From Lacinutrix sp. Hel_I_90 (lineage in GTDB: Bacteria > Bacteroidota > Bacteroidia > Flavobacteriales > Flavobacteriaceae), in the NCBI RefSeq assembly GCF_000934685.1, contig NZ_JYNQ01000001.1, positions 3,447,501 through 3,511,500 of the forward strand: 64,000 nucleotides of DNA, written 5' to 3'. Of this stretch, positions 1-8,400 are shown piece by piece. The translations under genes were made by a program, and so were the position numbers. How positions within the stretch are numbered: position 1 is the first letter of the stretch; each line of letters starts with the position of its first letter. The notes beneath the pieces are model-generated. The model made no database searches and was not told the origin of the DNA. It saw only the letters and a list, made by a program, of their open reading frames with translations.

Positions 1-243
1 TTTTGCCACTCCGACCCCATCATTAATCTGATGAATCAACCCTTTATCCTCAAAAATCTTGAGATTGCGATAAAAGGTCGTTCTGTTTGCTGTTTTATTG
101 GTTTCGCTCTTTTGAACAAAGGCCTTTTTCAAATCGGAAAAGGACACGGCACTTTGTTTCCTTTTTAGGAACTTGTATATCTTCGACCTCATTTTAGTAG
201 GTCGAATCCCGTGATATGATAGTATCTTTTCCGTTTTGGTCAT
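1..243 (-). CDS. Fur-family metal-responsive repressor, partial (3' end outside window)
   Basis: The minus-strand frame is open from an ATG at 243 to the window edge (81 codons, no stop), so this is the N-terminal half of a protein of about 130-140 residues. It shows the Fur winged-helix start: a GIRPTKMR segment near residues 12-19, then NRTTFYRNLKIFEDKGLIHQI, which is the recognition helix and turn. It resembles the complete Fur homologue at 3195-3611 (GIRPTAMR and STLFRTMKAFEEKGIVHQI). The metal-binding C-terminal half is not in the window. It is the last gene visible downstream of the metal ATPase and probably a second metal-sensing repressor of the locus. The metal it senses cannot be told from this part. 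Confidence 0.85.
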   Translation of the reverse strand, partial: MTKTEKILSYHGIRPTKMRSKIYKFLKRKQSAVSFSDLKKAFVQKSETNKTANRTTFYRNLKIFEDKGLIHQINDGVGVAK

Positions 244-279
244 TTTAACCTTTTCAAAAGCAACCCTTTTTTATTAAAT

Positions 280-2787
280 TTATTTTTTATAAGCCAAAAG
301 CCTTAACGCATTAAAAACCACAAGTAACGTTGAGCCTTCGTGGATGACCACTGCAATACCGATATTGGCCCAACCCATAATGGTCGATGGTATGAGCAAT
401 GCCACAATACCGAGGCTTACCCAAAGGTTTTGCTTAATAATGGTTTTTGCCTTCCTGCTCAAACCTATGGCAAAGGGCAGGGTTTCCAGTTTATCGGCCA
501 TTAGGGCAATGTCAGCTGTTTCCAATGCTACATCACTGCCCGCAGCACCCATTGCGATTCCTACGGTGCTGTTTGCCATTGCAGGGGCATCGTTCACACC
601 GTCGCCTACCATTGCGACTTTGGATTCCTGTTCTTTTAATTTTTTAATGGCATCAACCTTTTCCTCTGGCAACAGGCTTCCCCAGGCATCGGTCAACCCA
701 ATTTCTTTAGCAACGGCATCGGCAACCTTTTGATTATCCCCGGTTAGCATTATCATCCGTTTGATGCCGATTTCCTTTAATTTTTTCAGTGTTTCCTTGG
801 CCGCTTCCCGTGGGGTATCCATCAGGGCGATGATACCGATATATTCTTTGTTCCTTCTTATGAGCATTGTGGTATTTCCACCACCTTCAAGTTCTTTTAC
901 TTTATTCGATATTTCTTCGGGTGGTTTTGCTTCATCGAGGTCTTCGTACAAGTCAAGGTTTCCAATATAGATTTTATCCTTGCCCAAAGAAGCTTTGATA
1001 CCTTTTCCAAGAACAGCTTCCAAATCGGTCGCATCGGGTATTGAAGTGCCTTCCAGACGTTCTTTTCCATCCCTTACAACGGCTTTTGCCAAAGGGTGGT
1101 CGCTCAAATTTTCAACAGCTACGGCTATTTTTATAAGTTCATTTTCTTCTATATCCCCAAGTGGAACAACTTGGGTAAGTTTAGGCTTTCCTTCGGTAAG
1201 CGTGCCTGTTTTGTCAAAAGCAAGGGCGGTCAATTCGCCCAAGTCTTCCAGAGGTCGCCCACCTTTAATAAGTACACCGCCCCGTGCTGCCCGTGCCACA
1301 CCGCTCAATACGGCGCTTGGTGTTGAAATGGCCAATGCACAGGGACTTGCTGCGACCAATACCGCCATCGCCCTATAAAAGCTGGCACTAAATGGCTCGT
1401 CGATGACCAAAAAGGCAAAGAGTAGGATACCCACCAATATCAGTACGGATGGTACAAAGTATTTTTCAAACTTGTCGGTCAACAGTTGGGTTGGGGATTT
1501 CTGGGTCTGTGCCTCGTTGACCAATTTGACCAGTCGGGACAGCGTAGAGTCTTTGGCTTCTTTGATTACCTTTATTTCCAGCGTGTTATTACCGTTGATA
1601 GTTCCGGCGAACACGCGGTTTTCATCATTTATATCATCATCTGCGGAATAGTCCCTGCTCGTATCTTCCACGGGAATTTTGTCCACGGGTACACTTTCCC
1701 CGGTAATAGGTGCCTGGTTGACGCTGCTTTTTCCATTGACCACGACGCCATCTGCGGATATTTTACTATTGGGCTTGACCACTATAATATCGCCAATACT
1801 CAATTCCTCAATTCCAACTTCTTCGGTCTTGCCATCTTTTTTGAGCAATGCCGTTTTTGGTGCTAAATCTGCCAGTGCCGCAATGGACTTTCGGGCCTTT
1901 TCCATTGCATAATGTTCAAGGGCGTGACCCAAACTAAACAGGAACAGCAACAAGGCACCTTCTGCCCATTCTCCCAAAATGGCTGCCCCAATGGCTGCAA
2001 CAAGCATTAAGAAGTCAATTTCAAAACCGCCTTTGGCGACGGTCTGTACTGCTTCCTTGGCCGTAAAGAAACCACCGAAAAAGTAAGCACCAATATATAA
2101 AGTAAGACTGACCCAATCTGGGATGGATTCTACATAGGAAAGTCCGAAACCTATTCCGAGAAGTGCCCCACAGATAATGGAAAAAATGAGCTCCGTATTT
2201 TTACCGAAAATACCACCGTGGGCGTGATCTTCTCCTTCATCGTGGGTCTCGCCCTCTGTGGAAGTTTGTTCTTTAGTATCTTCCTTCTTTGAACGCTCCT
2301 GTTTTTTGGATGCTTTGGTGTAATCATTTTCGTTTGAAGAACTCCGCTGAATCTGAAGCTCTTCTTTTTCAATTTGTTTACTTATTTCATCAAAATTCGT
2401 TTGCTTTTTATCAAATTCAAGTCGTACCATTCCAGAGCCTGAAACGGAAACTTCCAAAACTCCATTGATTGTCAAAAGGCTTTTCTCTATGGAACGAGCC
2501 TGCCTTGTGTGTCTGATTCCTTTAACTTCAATGAGCAAATGCCCGTATTTTTCGGTAATCTCGGCACCAGTACTTTCGGCGAGGGATTGAATGCGGTCAA
2601 TGGAAATGATATCTGGGTCATAATGAAAACAGAGCTGCGGCACATCATCTCCGTTTGCATCGGCAATGTGCACTTTTTCGATGCCCTCTTTAGCTTGTAG
2701 TTTTTGAATAAGCCTTTCAACACAAGAATCTTTTTCGTTAGGAACTTGCGGAAGGATGACCGGTATTTTTAGTTGTAGTTTTTCCAT
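280..2787 (-). CDS. P1B-4-type heavy-metal-translocating P-type ATPase
   Basis: 835-residue inner-membrane ATPase that exports divalent metal. Visible P-type motifs: TGES near 362, the membrane metal site SPC near 481-483, the phosphorylated Asp in DKTGTLTEGKP near 525, HP near 564, GDGVNDAPA in the hinge, and HEGST near 816 in the last membrane helix. SPC plus HEG(G/S)T is the family signature of P1B-4 pumps (Co, Zn, Fe or Cd) rather than CPC copper pumps. The first ~150 residues look like two degenerate HMA-type folds without a CxxC pair, followed by a charged, His-containing linker (HDEGEDHAHGG, about 182-192). It lies 9 bases after the SEC14/STAS gene and near Fur and PII genes, so it probably works with the CzcAB pump in zinc/cobalt/cadmium tolerance. 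Class is firm; metal is inferred. Confidence 0.93.
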   Translation of the reverse strand: MEKLQLKIPVILPQVPNEKDSCVERLIQKLQAKEGIEKVHIADANGDDVPQLCFHYDPDIISIDRIQSLAESTGAEITEKYGHLLIEVKGIRHTRQARSIEKSLLTINGVLEVSVSGSGMVRLEFDKKQTNFDEISKQIEKEELQIQRSSSNENDYTKASKKQERSKKEDTKEQTSTEGETHDEGEDHAHGGIFGKNTELIFSIICGALLGIGFGLSYVESIPDWVSLTLYIGAYFFGGFFTAKEAVQTVAKGGFEIDFLMLVAAIGAAILGEWAEGALLLFLFSLGHALEHYAMEKARKSIAALADLAPKTALLKKDGKTEEVGIEELSIGDIIVVKPNSKISADGVVVNGKSSVNQAPITGESVPVDKIPVEDTSRDYSADDDINDENRVFAGTINGNNTLEIKVIKEAKDSTLSRLVKLVNEAQTQKSPTQLLTDKFEKYFVPSVLILVGILLFAFLVIDEPFSASFYRAMAVLVAASPCALAISTPSAVLSGVARAARGGVLIKGGRPLEDLGELTALAFDKTGTLTEGKPKLTQVVPLGDIEENELIKIAVAVENLSDHPLAKAVVRDGKERLEGTSIPDATDLEAVLGKGIKASLGKDKIYIGNLDLYEDLDEAKPPEEISNKVKELEGGGNTTMLIRRNKEYIGIIALMDTPREAAKETLKKLKEIGIKRMIMLTGDNQKVADAVAKEIGLTDAWGSLLPEEKVDAIKKLKEQESKVAMVGDGVNDAPAMANSTVGIAMGAAGSDVALETADIALMADKLETLPFAIGLSRKAKTIIKQNLWVSLGIVALLIPSTIMGWANIGIAVVIHEGSTLLVVFNALRLLAYKK

Positions 2788-2796
2788 TTTTTATTT

Positions 2797-3144
2797 TTAT
2801 TTTATCCACTCTTTGGCATCGTCTTTTTCTTCGGTCTTATAAAATTTTATATGAGCTTCTGAAAAAGGAAGCAATACCTCGGTAAATTGCTCCTGCCATT
2901 TAACGCTACCCACCAAAGCAACACGCTTTAAATGCTTTTCATTCGGAAGGTCTAATTCAATTCCCTTCCAATGTGCCTCTGCTGTCCAACCTTCAAAATT
3001 TTCCATCTCGATGTACCAGAAAACTTCCGGATGGGCAGTTATATGTTCTGTTAAGACTGGTATCAAGTTTTCATAATCCTTGGCATCCAGCTTTTTCTCT
3101 GCCACCATATATACAGTAGCTTCTTTTTTATAGATTGACATCAT
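2797..3144 (-). CDS. STAS/SEC14 (SpoIIAA-like) domain protein
   Basis: 115-residue soluble protein with no signal peptide or membrane helix. The pattern of a short beta-strand start, an aspartate-rich DAKDYENLIPVL helix, a WYIEMENFEGW strand and a long amphipathic end (VALVGSVKWQEQF) matches the SpoIIAA-like STAS/SEC14 family of about 115-120 residues. Members are often found beside transporters and stress genes, but no biochemical role is established. It sits between the Fur-type regulator and the metal ATPase on the same strand, so it is probably co-transcribed with them. An alternative start is Met2. Confidence 0.75.
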   Translation of the reverse strand: MMSIYKKEATVYMVAEKKLDAKDYENLIPVLTEHITAHPEVFWYIEMENFEGWTAEAHWKGIELDLPNEKHLKRVALVGSVKWQEQFTEVLLPFSEAHIKFYKTEEKDDAKEWIK

Positions 3145-3194
3145 TACTCACTATTTATAAATGATAATTAAATTTAAAAACCAAACGTTTAATC

Positions 3195-3611
3195 CTAATT
3201 GCCACTGCATTTTTCGCAAATGCCCTTTACCACCAAGTTGATATCCTCGGTAATATAACCATCAGGTAAGTTGATGTGAGGGATTTTATGCTCTGTTAAA
3301 CAGACCGTTTCATTACAATTGTTGCAATGAAAGTGCAAATGAAGGTCGTTGCCGACCTCGCATTCACAATTTTCTTCGCAAAGGGCGTATTTTATAACTC
3401 CCGTACCATCCTCGATTTGATGCACAATACCTTTTTCTTCAAACGCTTTCATAGTCCTAAATAGGGTACTTCTTTCACTGACCTTAAAATCCTTTTCCAA
3501 GTCGCCAAGGCTGATGGCCACATTCAACTCTGCCAACCGCTTATATGTCATAAGGCGCATAGCTGTAGGTCGTATTCCTTTGCTTTCTAAAAATTGAACT
3601 ATTTTTTCCAT
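3195..3611 (-). CDS. Fur-family transcriptional regulator (Zur/Fur type)
   Basis: Complete 138-residue Fur-family repressor. The N-terminal winged helix includes GIRPTAMRLMTYKRL and the recognition part RSTLFRTMKAFEEKG. The C-terminal dimer and metal domain has DLHLHFHCNNCNETVCL and a final GICEKCSGN, that is two CxxC pairs forming the structural zinc site, plus the His-rich HLHFH regulatory site. An extra CEENCECE segment near residue 75 adds three cysteines. Placed between a PII-like gene and the STAS/ATPase genes, it is probably the metal-responsive repressor of this cassette. Whether it senses zinc or another divalent metal cannot be read from sequence alone. Confidence 0.9.
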   Translation of the reverse strand: MEKIVQFLESKGIRPTAMRLMTYKRLAELNVAISLGDLEKDFKVSERSTLFRTMKAFEEKGIVHQIEDGTGVIKYALCEENCECEVGNDLHLHFHCNNCNETVCLTEHKIPHINLPDGYITEDINLVVKGICEKCSGN

Positions 3612-3627
3612 TTGTTTAAAAAGAGAT

Positions 3628-3966
3628 TTACAGGTCGTGCCGTTTTAAGGAATCTCCTGTTTTAATCTGAAAGGCATCTTCAATATTTGCTATATAAATA
3701 ATACCATCTCCAGGCCCGTCGGTTTTGGCGTTGGCTATAATTGTTTCAATGGCCGCTTGGGCTTCCTCATTTTGACAGACCAATTCCAATTTTACCACAG
3801 GACTATCTGTTACGTGAAAATCTAGCGACGGTCTTGCACCTTTTGCCTTGAATGCGCCCGTGCCTTCTGCTTGTGAAAGGGTCATACTTTCAAATCCATT
3901 GTCAGAAAGTGCTTCAATGACTCTTTGGATTCGGTTTGGTTTTATAAATGCTTTTATTTCTTTCAT
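3628..3966 (-). CDS. PII-like signalling protein associated with metal efflux
   Basis: 112-residue protein of the GlnB/PII fold: MKEIKAFIKPNRIQRVIEAL at the start (usual PII: MK.I.AIIKPFKLDEV..AL), a T-loop region around residues 36-55 with TGAFKAKGARPSLDF, and GPGDGIIYIANIEDAFQIKTG matching the PII B-loop/C-terminal strand (T.. GDGKIFV). The uridylylated T-loop tyrosine of classical GlnB is not apparent. It lies 17 bases from the Fur-type gene and downstream of czcAB, not next to amtB or glnA. The PII-NG subgroup is known to sit beside metal-efflux genes, and this looks like one. Ligand and partner are unknown; the RND pump or the ATPase are natural candidates. Confidence 0.85.
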   Translation of the reverse strand: MKEIKAFIKPNRIQRVIEALSDNGFESMTLSQAEGTGAFKAKGARPSLDFHVTDSPVVKLELVCQNEEAQAAIETIIANAKTDGPGDGIIYIANIEDAFQIKTGDSLKRHDL

Positions 3967-3987
3967 CTGTTGATATTTATTTGTTTT

Positions 3988-4050
3988 TTAATGGTCATAT
4001 GTAATTCCCCAATCAACATTGTGGTTGGTATCCACATTGTTATAGCTCAT
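3988..4050 (-). other. Candidate 20-residue micro-ORF upstream of the PII gene
   Basis: A 20-codon frame (starts MSYNNVD, ends ITYDH) in the 195-base gap between czcB and the PII-like gene. It has two His residues but no clear ribosome-binding site and no recognised homologue. It may be chance; it is listed because the gap holds no other gene. Confidence 0.15.
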
Positions 4051-4162
4051 TTCATATTTTTAAATTTTTAATCGATTTTGAACCGAGCCTGTTTTTTAAT
4101 TTTTAACTAACTAATTAAGACGATAAACAAACTCGGAATCAAAATCTTTGATTGTTATTGAA

Positions 4163-5419
4163 TTAATGTCCGTGTTCCAGTTCGCCCTTGACCATTTCCG
4201 AAGACAGGTTATAAGCTCCGTTTATCACGACTTTGGCATCCTTTGAAACTTCGGCAGGCAGGTTGACTTCAACAAAGCCTAAATCAGTAATACCAACCGT
4301 TACGGGTATCATTTTAAATTTCATTTTGTCCGCTTCCATTTCTTCATCTTCATCCAAAATAAAAATAAAGGATTGCTCGCCTTCTTTTATAATGGCAGCT
4401 TCCGGTACGGCAAAACCCTTTTTCTCGCCTTGCACTATTCGCCCTTCCACATACATACCCGGCAATAGGTTTTTATCCTTGTTTTCAATATCTGCCAGAA
4501 CTTCCAAAGCTTTTGGGTCTGTATTGAAGGTTTTACCAACAGACCGAACGGTTGCTTTAAGCAGTTCATCTGGACGAGAGGCCGTGGAAAAATATATCTG
4601 TTGCCCTTGCTTGATTTGCTTTATGTCCTTCTCATATACTTTGAAGTTGACATAAATTTTTGAGTTGTCGCTTATCGAGAACATTTTGGATTGTTGTGCC
4701 ACGTAATCGCCAAGGCTAATCATTACTTCATCCACATACCCACTTATAGGCGAGGTAATGGGAACAGCGGAATATATCTGTCCTTCCGCCACTTTGTCCG
4801 GGTTAATGCTCAACAGTCTCAATTGGGACCGCAAACCATTGACGCTGGATGTTGTAGAACGAAATTTTGACTGTGCCATTTGAAATTCCTTGCCAGAAGA
4901 AACACCTTTATCATAAAGAGTCTGCTTGCGCTCAAAATCCTGTTTCAAAAAGACCAATTCATCATTTTTTTCCTGATAATCTTGTTGCATTGCAATGATA
5001 TCAGGGTGTTCTATATATGCCAACACCTGTCCTTTGCTTACGTTATCTCCGGGTATTACTTTTATGGAACTCACATTTCCACCAACAAAAGGACTTATGT
5101 TCGCCTTGTCCTGTGGGAAAAGTTCCAGCGTTCCTGTTACCTTAATGTTGTTCCCTAAATTGCGTTCCTCCAAAAGTTTCATTTCCAAACCTATGGTTTC
5201 GGCCTGTTGCTTTGTGAGTTCCACAACGCCTTCTTCCTCGCTGTGACCTTCTTCTTCTCCTTCACTGTGGCCTTCCTCGCCGTGTGCATCTTCTCCAGCT
5301 TCATTGGTTTTTGATACGCCTTCGGCTTCGTTATGCCCAAGTTCAGATTTTGGGGCATCATTACAACTCATAAACATAAGTGTAAATAATACGGTACTTA
5401 CTAATAGTATATTCTTCAT
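4163..5419 (-). CDS. czcB: CzcB-type RND periplasmic adaptor lipoprotein
   Basis: 418-residue membrane fusion protein linking the inner-membrane RND pump to the outer-membrane channel. The start at 5419 is chosen because it gives a lipoprotein signal (MKNILLVSTVLF...FMSC, Cys near 18) and falls 16 bases after the pump stop; a longer upstream frame would overlap the pump gene. After the signal comes an acidic His-rich linker with repeated GHSEGEEEGH-type units (about 25-62), probably metal-buffering. Then the usual adaptor parts follow: barrel-sandwich halves (VIPGDNVSKGQVLAYIEHPD and ITSPISGYVDEVMISLGDYV) flanking a coiled-coil hairpin, a beta-barrel, and LLPGMYVEGRI. It is co-transcribed with the CzcA-TolC fusion. 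Confidence 0.92.
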   Translation of the reverse strand: MKNILLVSTVLFTLMFMSCNDAPKSELGHNEAEGVSKTNEAGEDAHGEEGHSEGEEEGHSEEEGVVELTKQQAETIGLEMKLLEERNLGNNIKVTGTLELFPQDKANISPFVGGNVSSIKVIPGDNVSKGQVLAYIEHPDIIAMQQDYQEKNDELVFLKQDFERKQTLYDKGVSSGKEFQMAQSKFRSTTSSVNGLRSQLRLLSINPDKVAEGQIYSAVPITSPISGYVDEVMISLGDYVAQQSKMFSISDNSKIYVNFKVYEKDIKQIKQGQQIYFSTASRPDELLKATVRSVGKTFNTDPKALEVLADIENKDKNLLPGMYVEGRIVQGEKKGFAVPEAAIIKEGEQSFIFILDEDEEMEADKMKFKMIPVTVGITDLGFVEVNLPAEVSKDAKVVINGAYNLSSEMVKGELEHGH

Positions 5420-5435
5420 TTCTCTTTTTTTAAGG

Positions 5436-8400
5436 TTATAAATTGCCCAATTGATATTGCATATCAATGGTCTGCTGGTTAAACTGATTGATGTATTGTA
5501 AATGGTTTTGTTTAATGCGGATGGCACTATTGAGAATCGTGATGTAATTGACGTAATCTATTTCGCCTTCTTTAGATGCCAATTGTGCGGTGGTAATTTG
5601 TTCTTCTGCCAAGAGTAGTGCGCCTTCTTCGTAATATTGCAAAATCTTCTTTGTTTTTTCAAGGGATTTGGTCAATTGCGACACACGACTTTCCGTGACC
5701 GCCTTTTGTTCCAAATATTGATTCTCTGCTACCATTGCGTCTGCCTTGGCTGCCTTGACCCTCGACTTCTGGGGAAAAAACCATAACGGAATGCTAATAC
5801 CTGCCTGATAGGTGTTGAAGCCTGACACTTCATCCACAACCTGTCTGCCATACGATAAGCTGAATTTCGGTAGGAATTGTGATTTCTCAACGCCCACGTT
5901 TGCTTTACTTACTTCGGCATTTTGCAAGGCATATTGCAACATTGGGTTATTCGCTACCGAAGTGGAATCTAATGTCGCCATAAAATCCAATGTTTTGTAT
6001 GGTTCACTAATCGTTTCAATGGATTCATCCGTTCCCAAATATTGTTTTAAGGCACGTTTGGCTATTTCAATATCATCAAAGGCTTGTTGCCTTAATACTT
6101 GAATCTGTTGAAATTCGGAAGAGGCTGAAATAAATTCCAATTTGCCTGTTTCTCCCGTATCATACCGAAGTTGGGCAGCGGTCTTAAAATTGGCATAAAT
6201 ACTGTCCAGTTGGTCTGCAAAGCGCAACTGCGCCTTATAATAATTTATTTGGTCATACGCTTGCATCACATTACGCACCAATTGTTGTTCACTGGCCACA
6301 TAAAACTTTTCTCCCAAGGCAATACGCTCCTTATAAAACTTCGATTTTGAAAATCCGGATAGCAAATCAATATTGCCCTGTTGCACACCAACGGTTGTTT
6401 GTACTCCAGGAAGATTATTACCATATTCTTCTTTGCCTGTGAAAACTTGGGTGCTACCAAGGTCAAAACTCGTTCCCTTTAGTGCTTTTTCCCGTTCAAT
6501 AAAAGCTTGGCTCTCTTTAAGGGATGGATAATTCTGTTTTGCCAGAGCAATGGCCTCATCAATGGTCAATGTCTTTGGAATTGTACCATCTTGATTAATG
6601 TCTTGGGCAAACGCAGTTCCAGAAGCCATCAAACCTCCAACCATCAATAATACAGTTACAATGTTCGTTGATTTGTTGACATAACTTACATCTCCATCGT
6701 TATTGTTTCGTTTCTTTCTCGATTCGAGCCAATAATACAATACAGGAAGGACCACAAGCGTTAAAAATGTTGCGGTTATCAAACCGCCAATAACCACTGT
6801 TGCCAAAGGCCGTTGCACTTCCGCACCGCCAGAGGTAGAAATCGCCATCGGGATAAAGCCCATAATGGCCGCTGTTGCCGTCAGCAGAATTGGTCGTAAA
6901 CGTTCGTGCGTTGCTTCGTATATTCGTTTTTTTAAGTCTGTCATTCCACTTTCTTTTAGTTCATTGAATTTGTTTATCAGTACCAACCCGTTTAAAACCG
7001 CAACTCCAAAGAGCACAATAAAACCTACTCCGGCAGAAATACTAAAAGGCATTCCCCTTATCCAAAGGGCAAACACGCCACCAATAGCCGCCAAGGGCAC
7101 TGCCATATAAATCATTAGGGATTGTGAGAACGAACTCAATGCAAAATAGAGCAATATGAATATTAGGAAAAGTGCAATAGGCACTACAATCATCAATCGG
7201 TCTGAAGCACGTTGAAGGTTTTCAAACGAACCTCCGTAGGTTACAAAATAACCTGGCGGTAGTTTCACGTCCGTTTCCAATTTTTGCTGTATTTCCTCGA
7301 CCATCGATTTCACATCGCGCCCACGAACATTTACACCAACCGAAATACGACGAGAGGTATTGTCCCTTGAAATCTGCATTGGCCCGGGTTTGTAGCTGAT
7401 ATCTGCCACTTCCTTTAAAGGCACTTGCGCTCCGTTTGGCAAATCGATATAAAGATTTTTAAGGCTGTTGATGTCCTGTCTAAATTCCTTTGCCAAACGA
7501 ATGACCACATCGAATCGTTTTTCGCCCTCAAAAATCACACTTGCCTGTTCGCCTGCAAATGATGCACTTACATAATCGTTCAACTTGTCAACGGTTACAC
7601 CATATTGGGCCATTTTTGCACGGTTATATTCCACCGTCATTTGAGGTAAACCGCTTGTAGCTTCCACATTGAGGTCAGCCGCTCCGGGAACGGTTCTGAT
7701 GACCGCTGCGATTTCCTGTACCTTGTCGGCTAACACTTCTAAATCCTCGCCGTACAATTTAATTGCCACGTCCTCACGAACACCGGTAAGCAATTCATTA
7801 AAACGAAGTTCTACGGGTTGGGTAAATACGAAATTTACGCCGGGAACGACTGAAATTTTTTCCTGTATTTTTTCTATGAGTTCTTCTTTGCTATCTGCGG
7901 AAGTCCATTTACTCTTATCTTTTTCAAGAATAATGTAACTATCGGCAATGTCCATAGGCATTGGGTCTGTTGGTATTTCGGCCACACCAATCCTTGAAAC
8001 TACCGTTTTTACTTCTGGAAATTCATTAATTAGATTTTGAAGTTTTTTTGAAGCTTCAATGGACTCTGTTAGACTGCTCCCCGGTTTTATCAACGCTTGA
8101 AACGCAATATCGCCCTCATCAAATTTTGGAATAAATTCGCCACCCATATTGCTGAAAATAAATCCCGCAATCAATAGCAGGGCAACAGCGCCCATAACGA
8201 CTCCAGCCCTAAAGCGAAGTGCAAAATTGAGCAATGGTACATAACCTCTGTTTAAACCGGACATTATTCTATCACTAAACCTATCAATCTTGTTTTCAAA
8301 TTTGGCAAACCAACTATTCTGATTTTTAGCAGGTTTTAGGAACATTGCAGAAATCATTGGAACATACGTAAGACAAAGGATAATCGCTCCTAAAACTGCA

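Noticed and set aside
1-20. TGCCACTCCGACC near the left edge resembles the tRNA-like end at 43684-43702
   Set aside because: One base differs and it lies inside the fur coding sequence, encoding the usual VGVAK segment; probably coincidence.
344-733. Long plus-strand open frames opposite the P-type ATPases and RND pumps
   Set aside because: They are antisense shadows of strongly coding minus-strand genes; translations have no family features.
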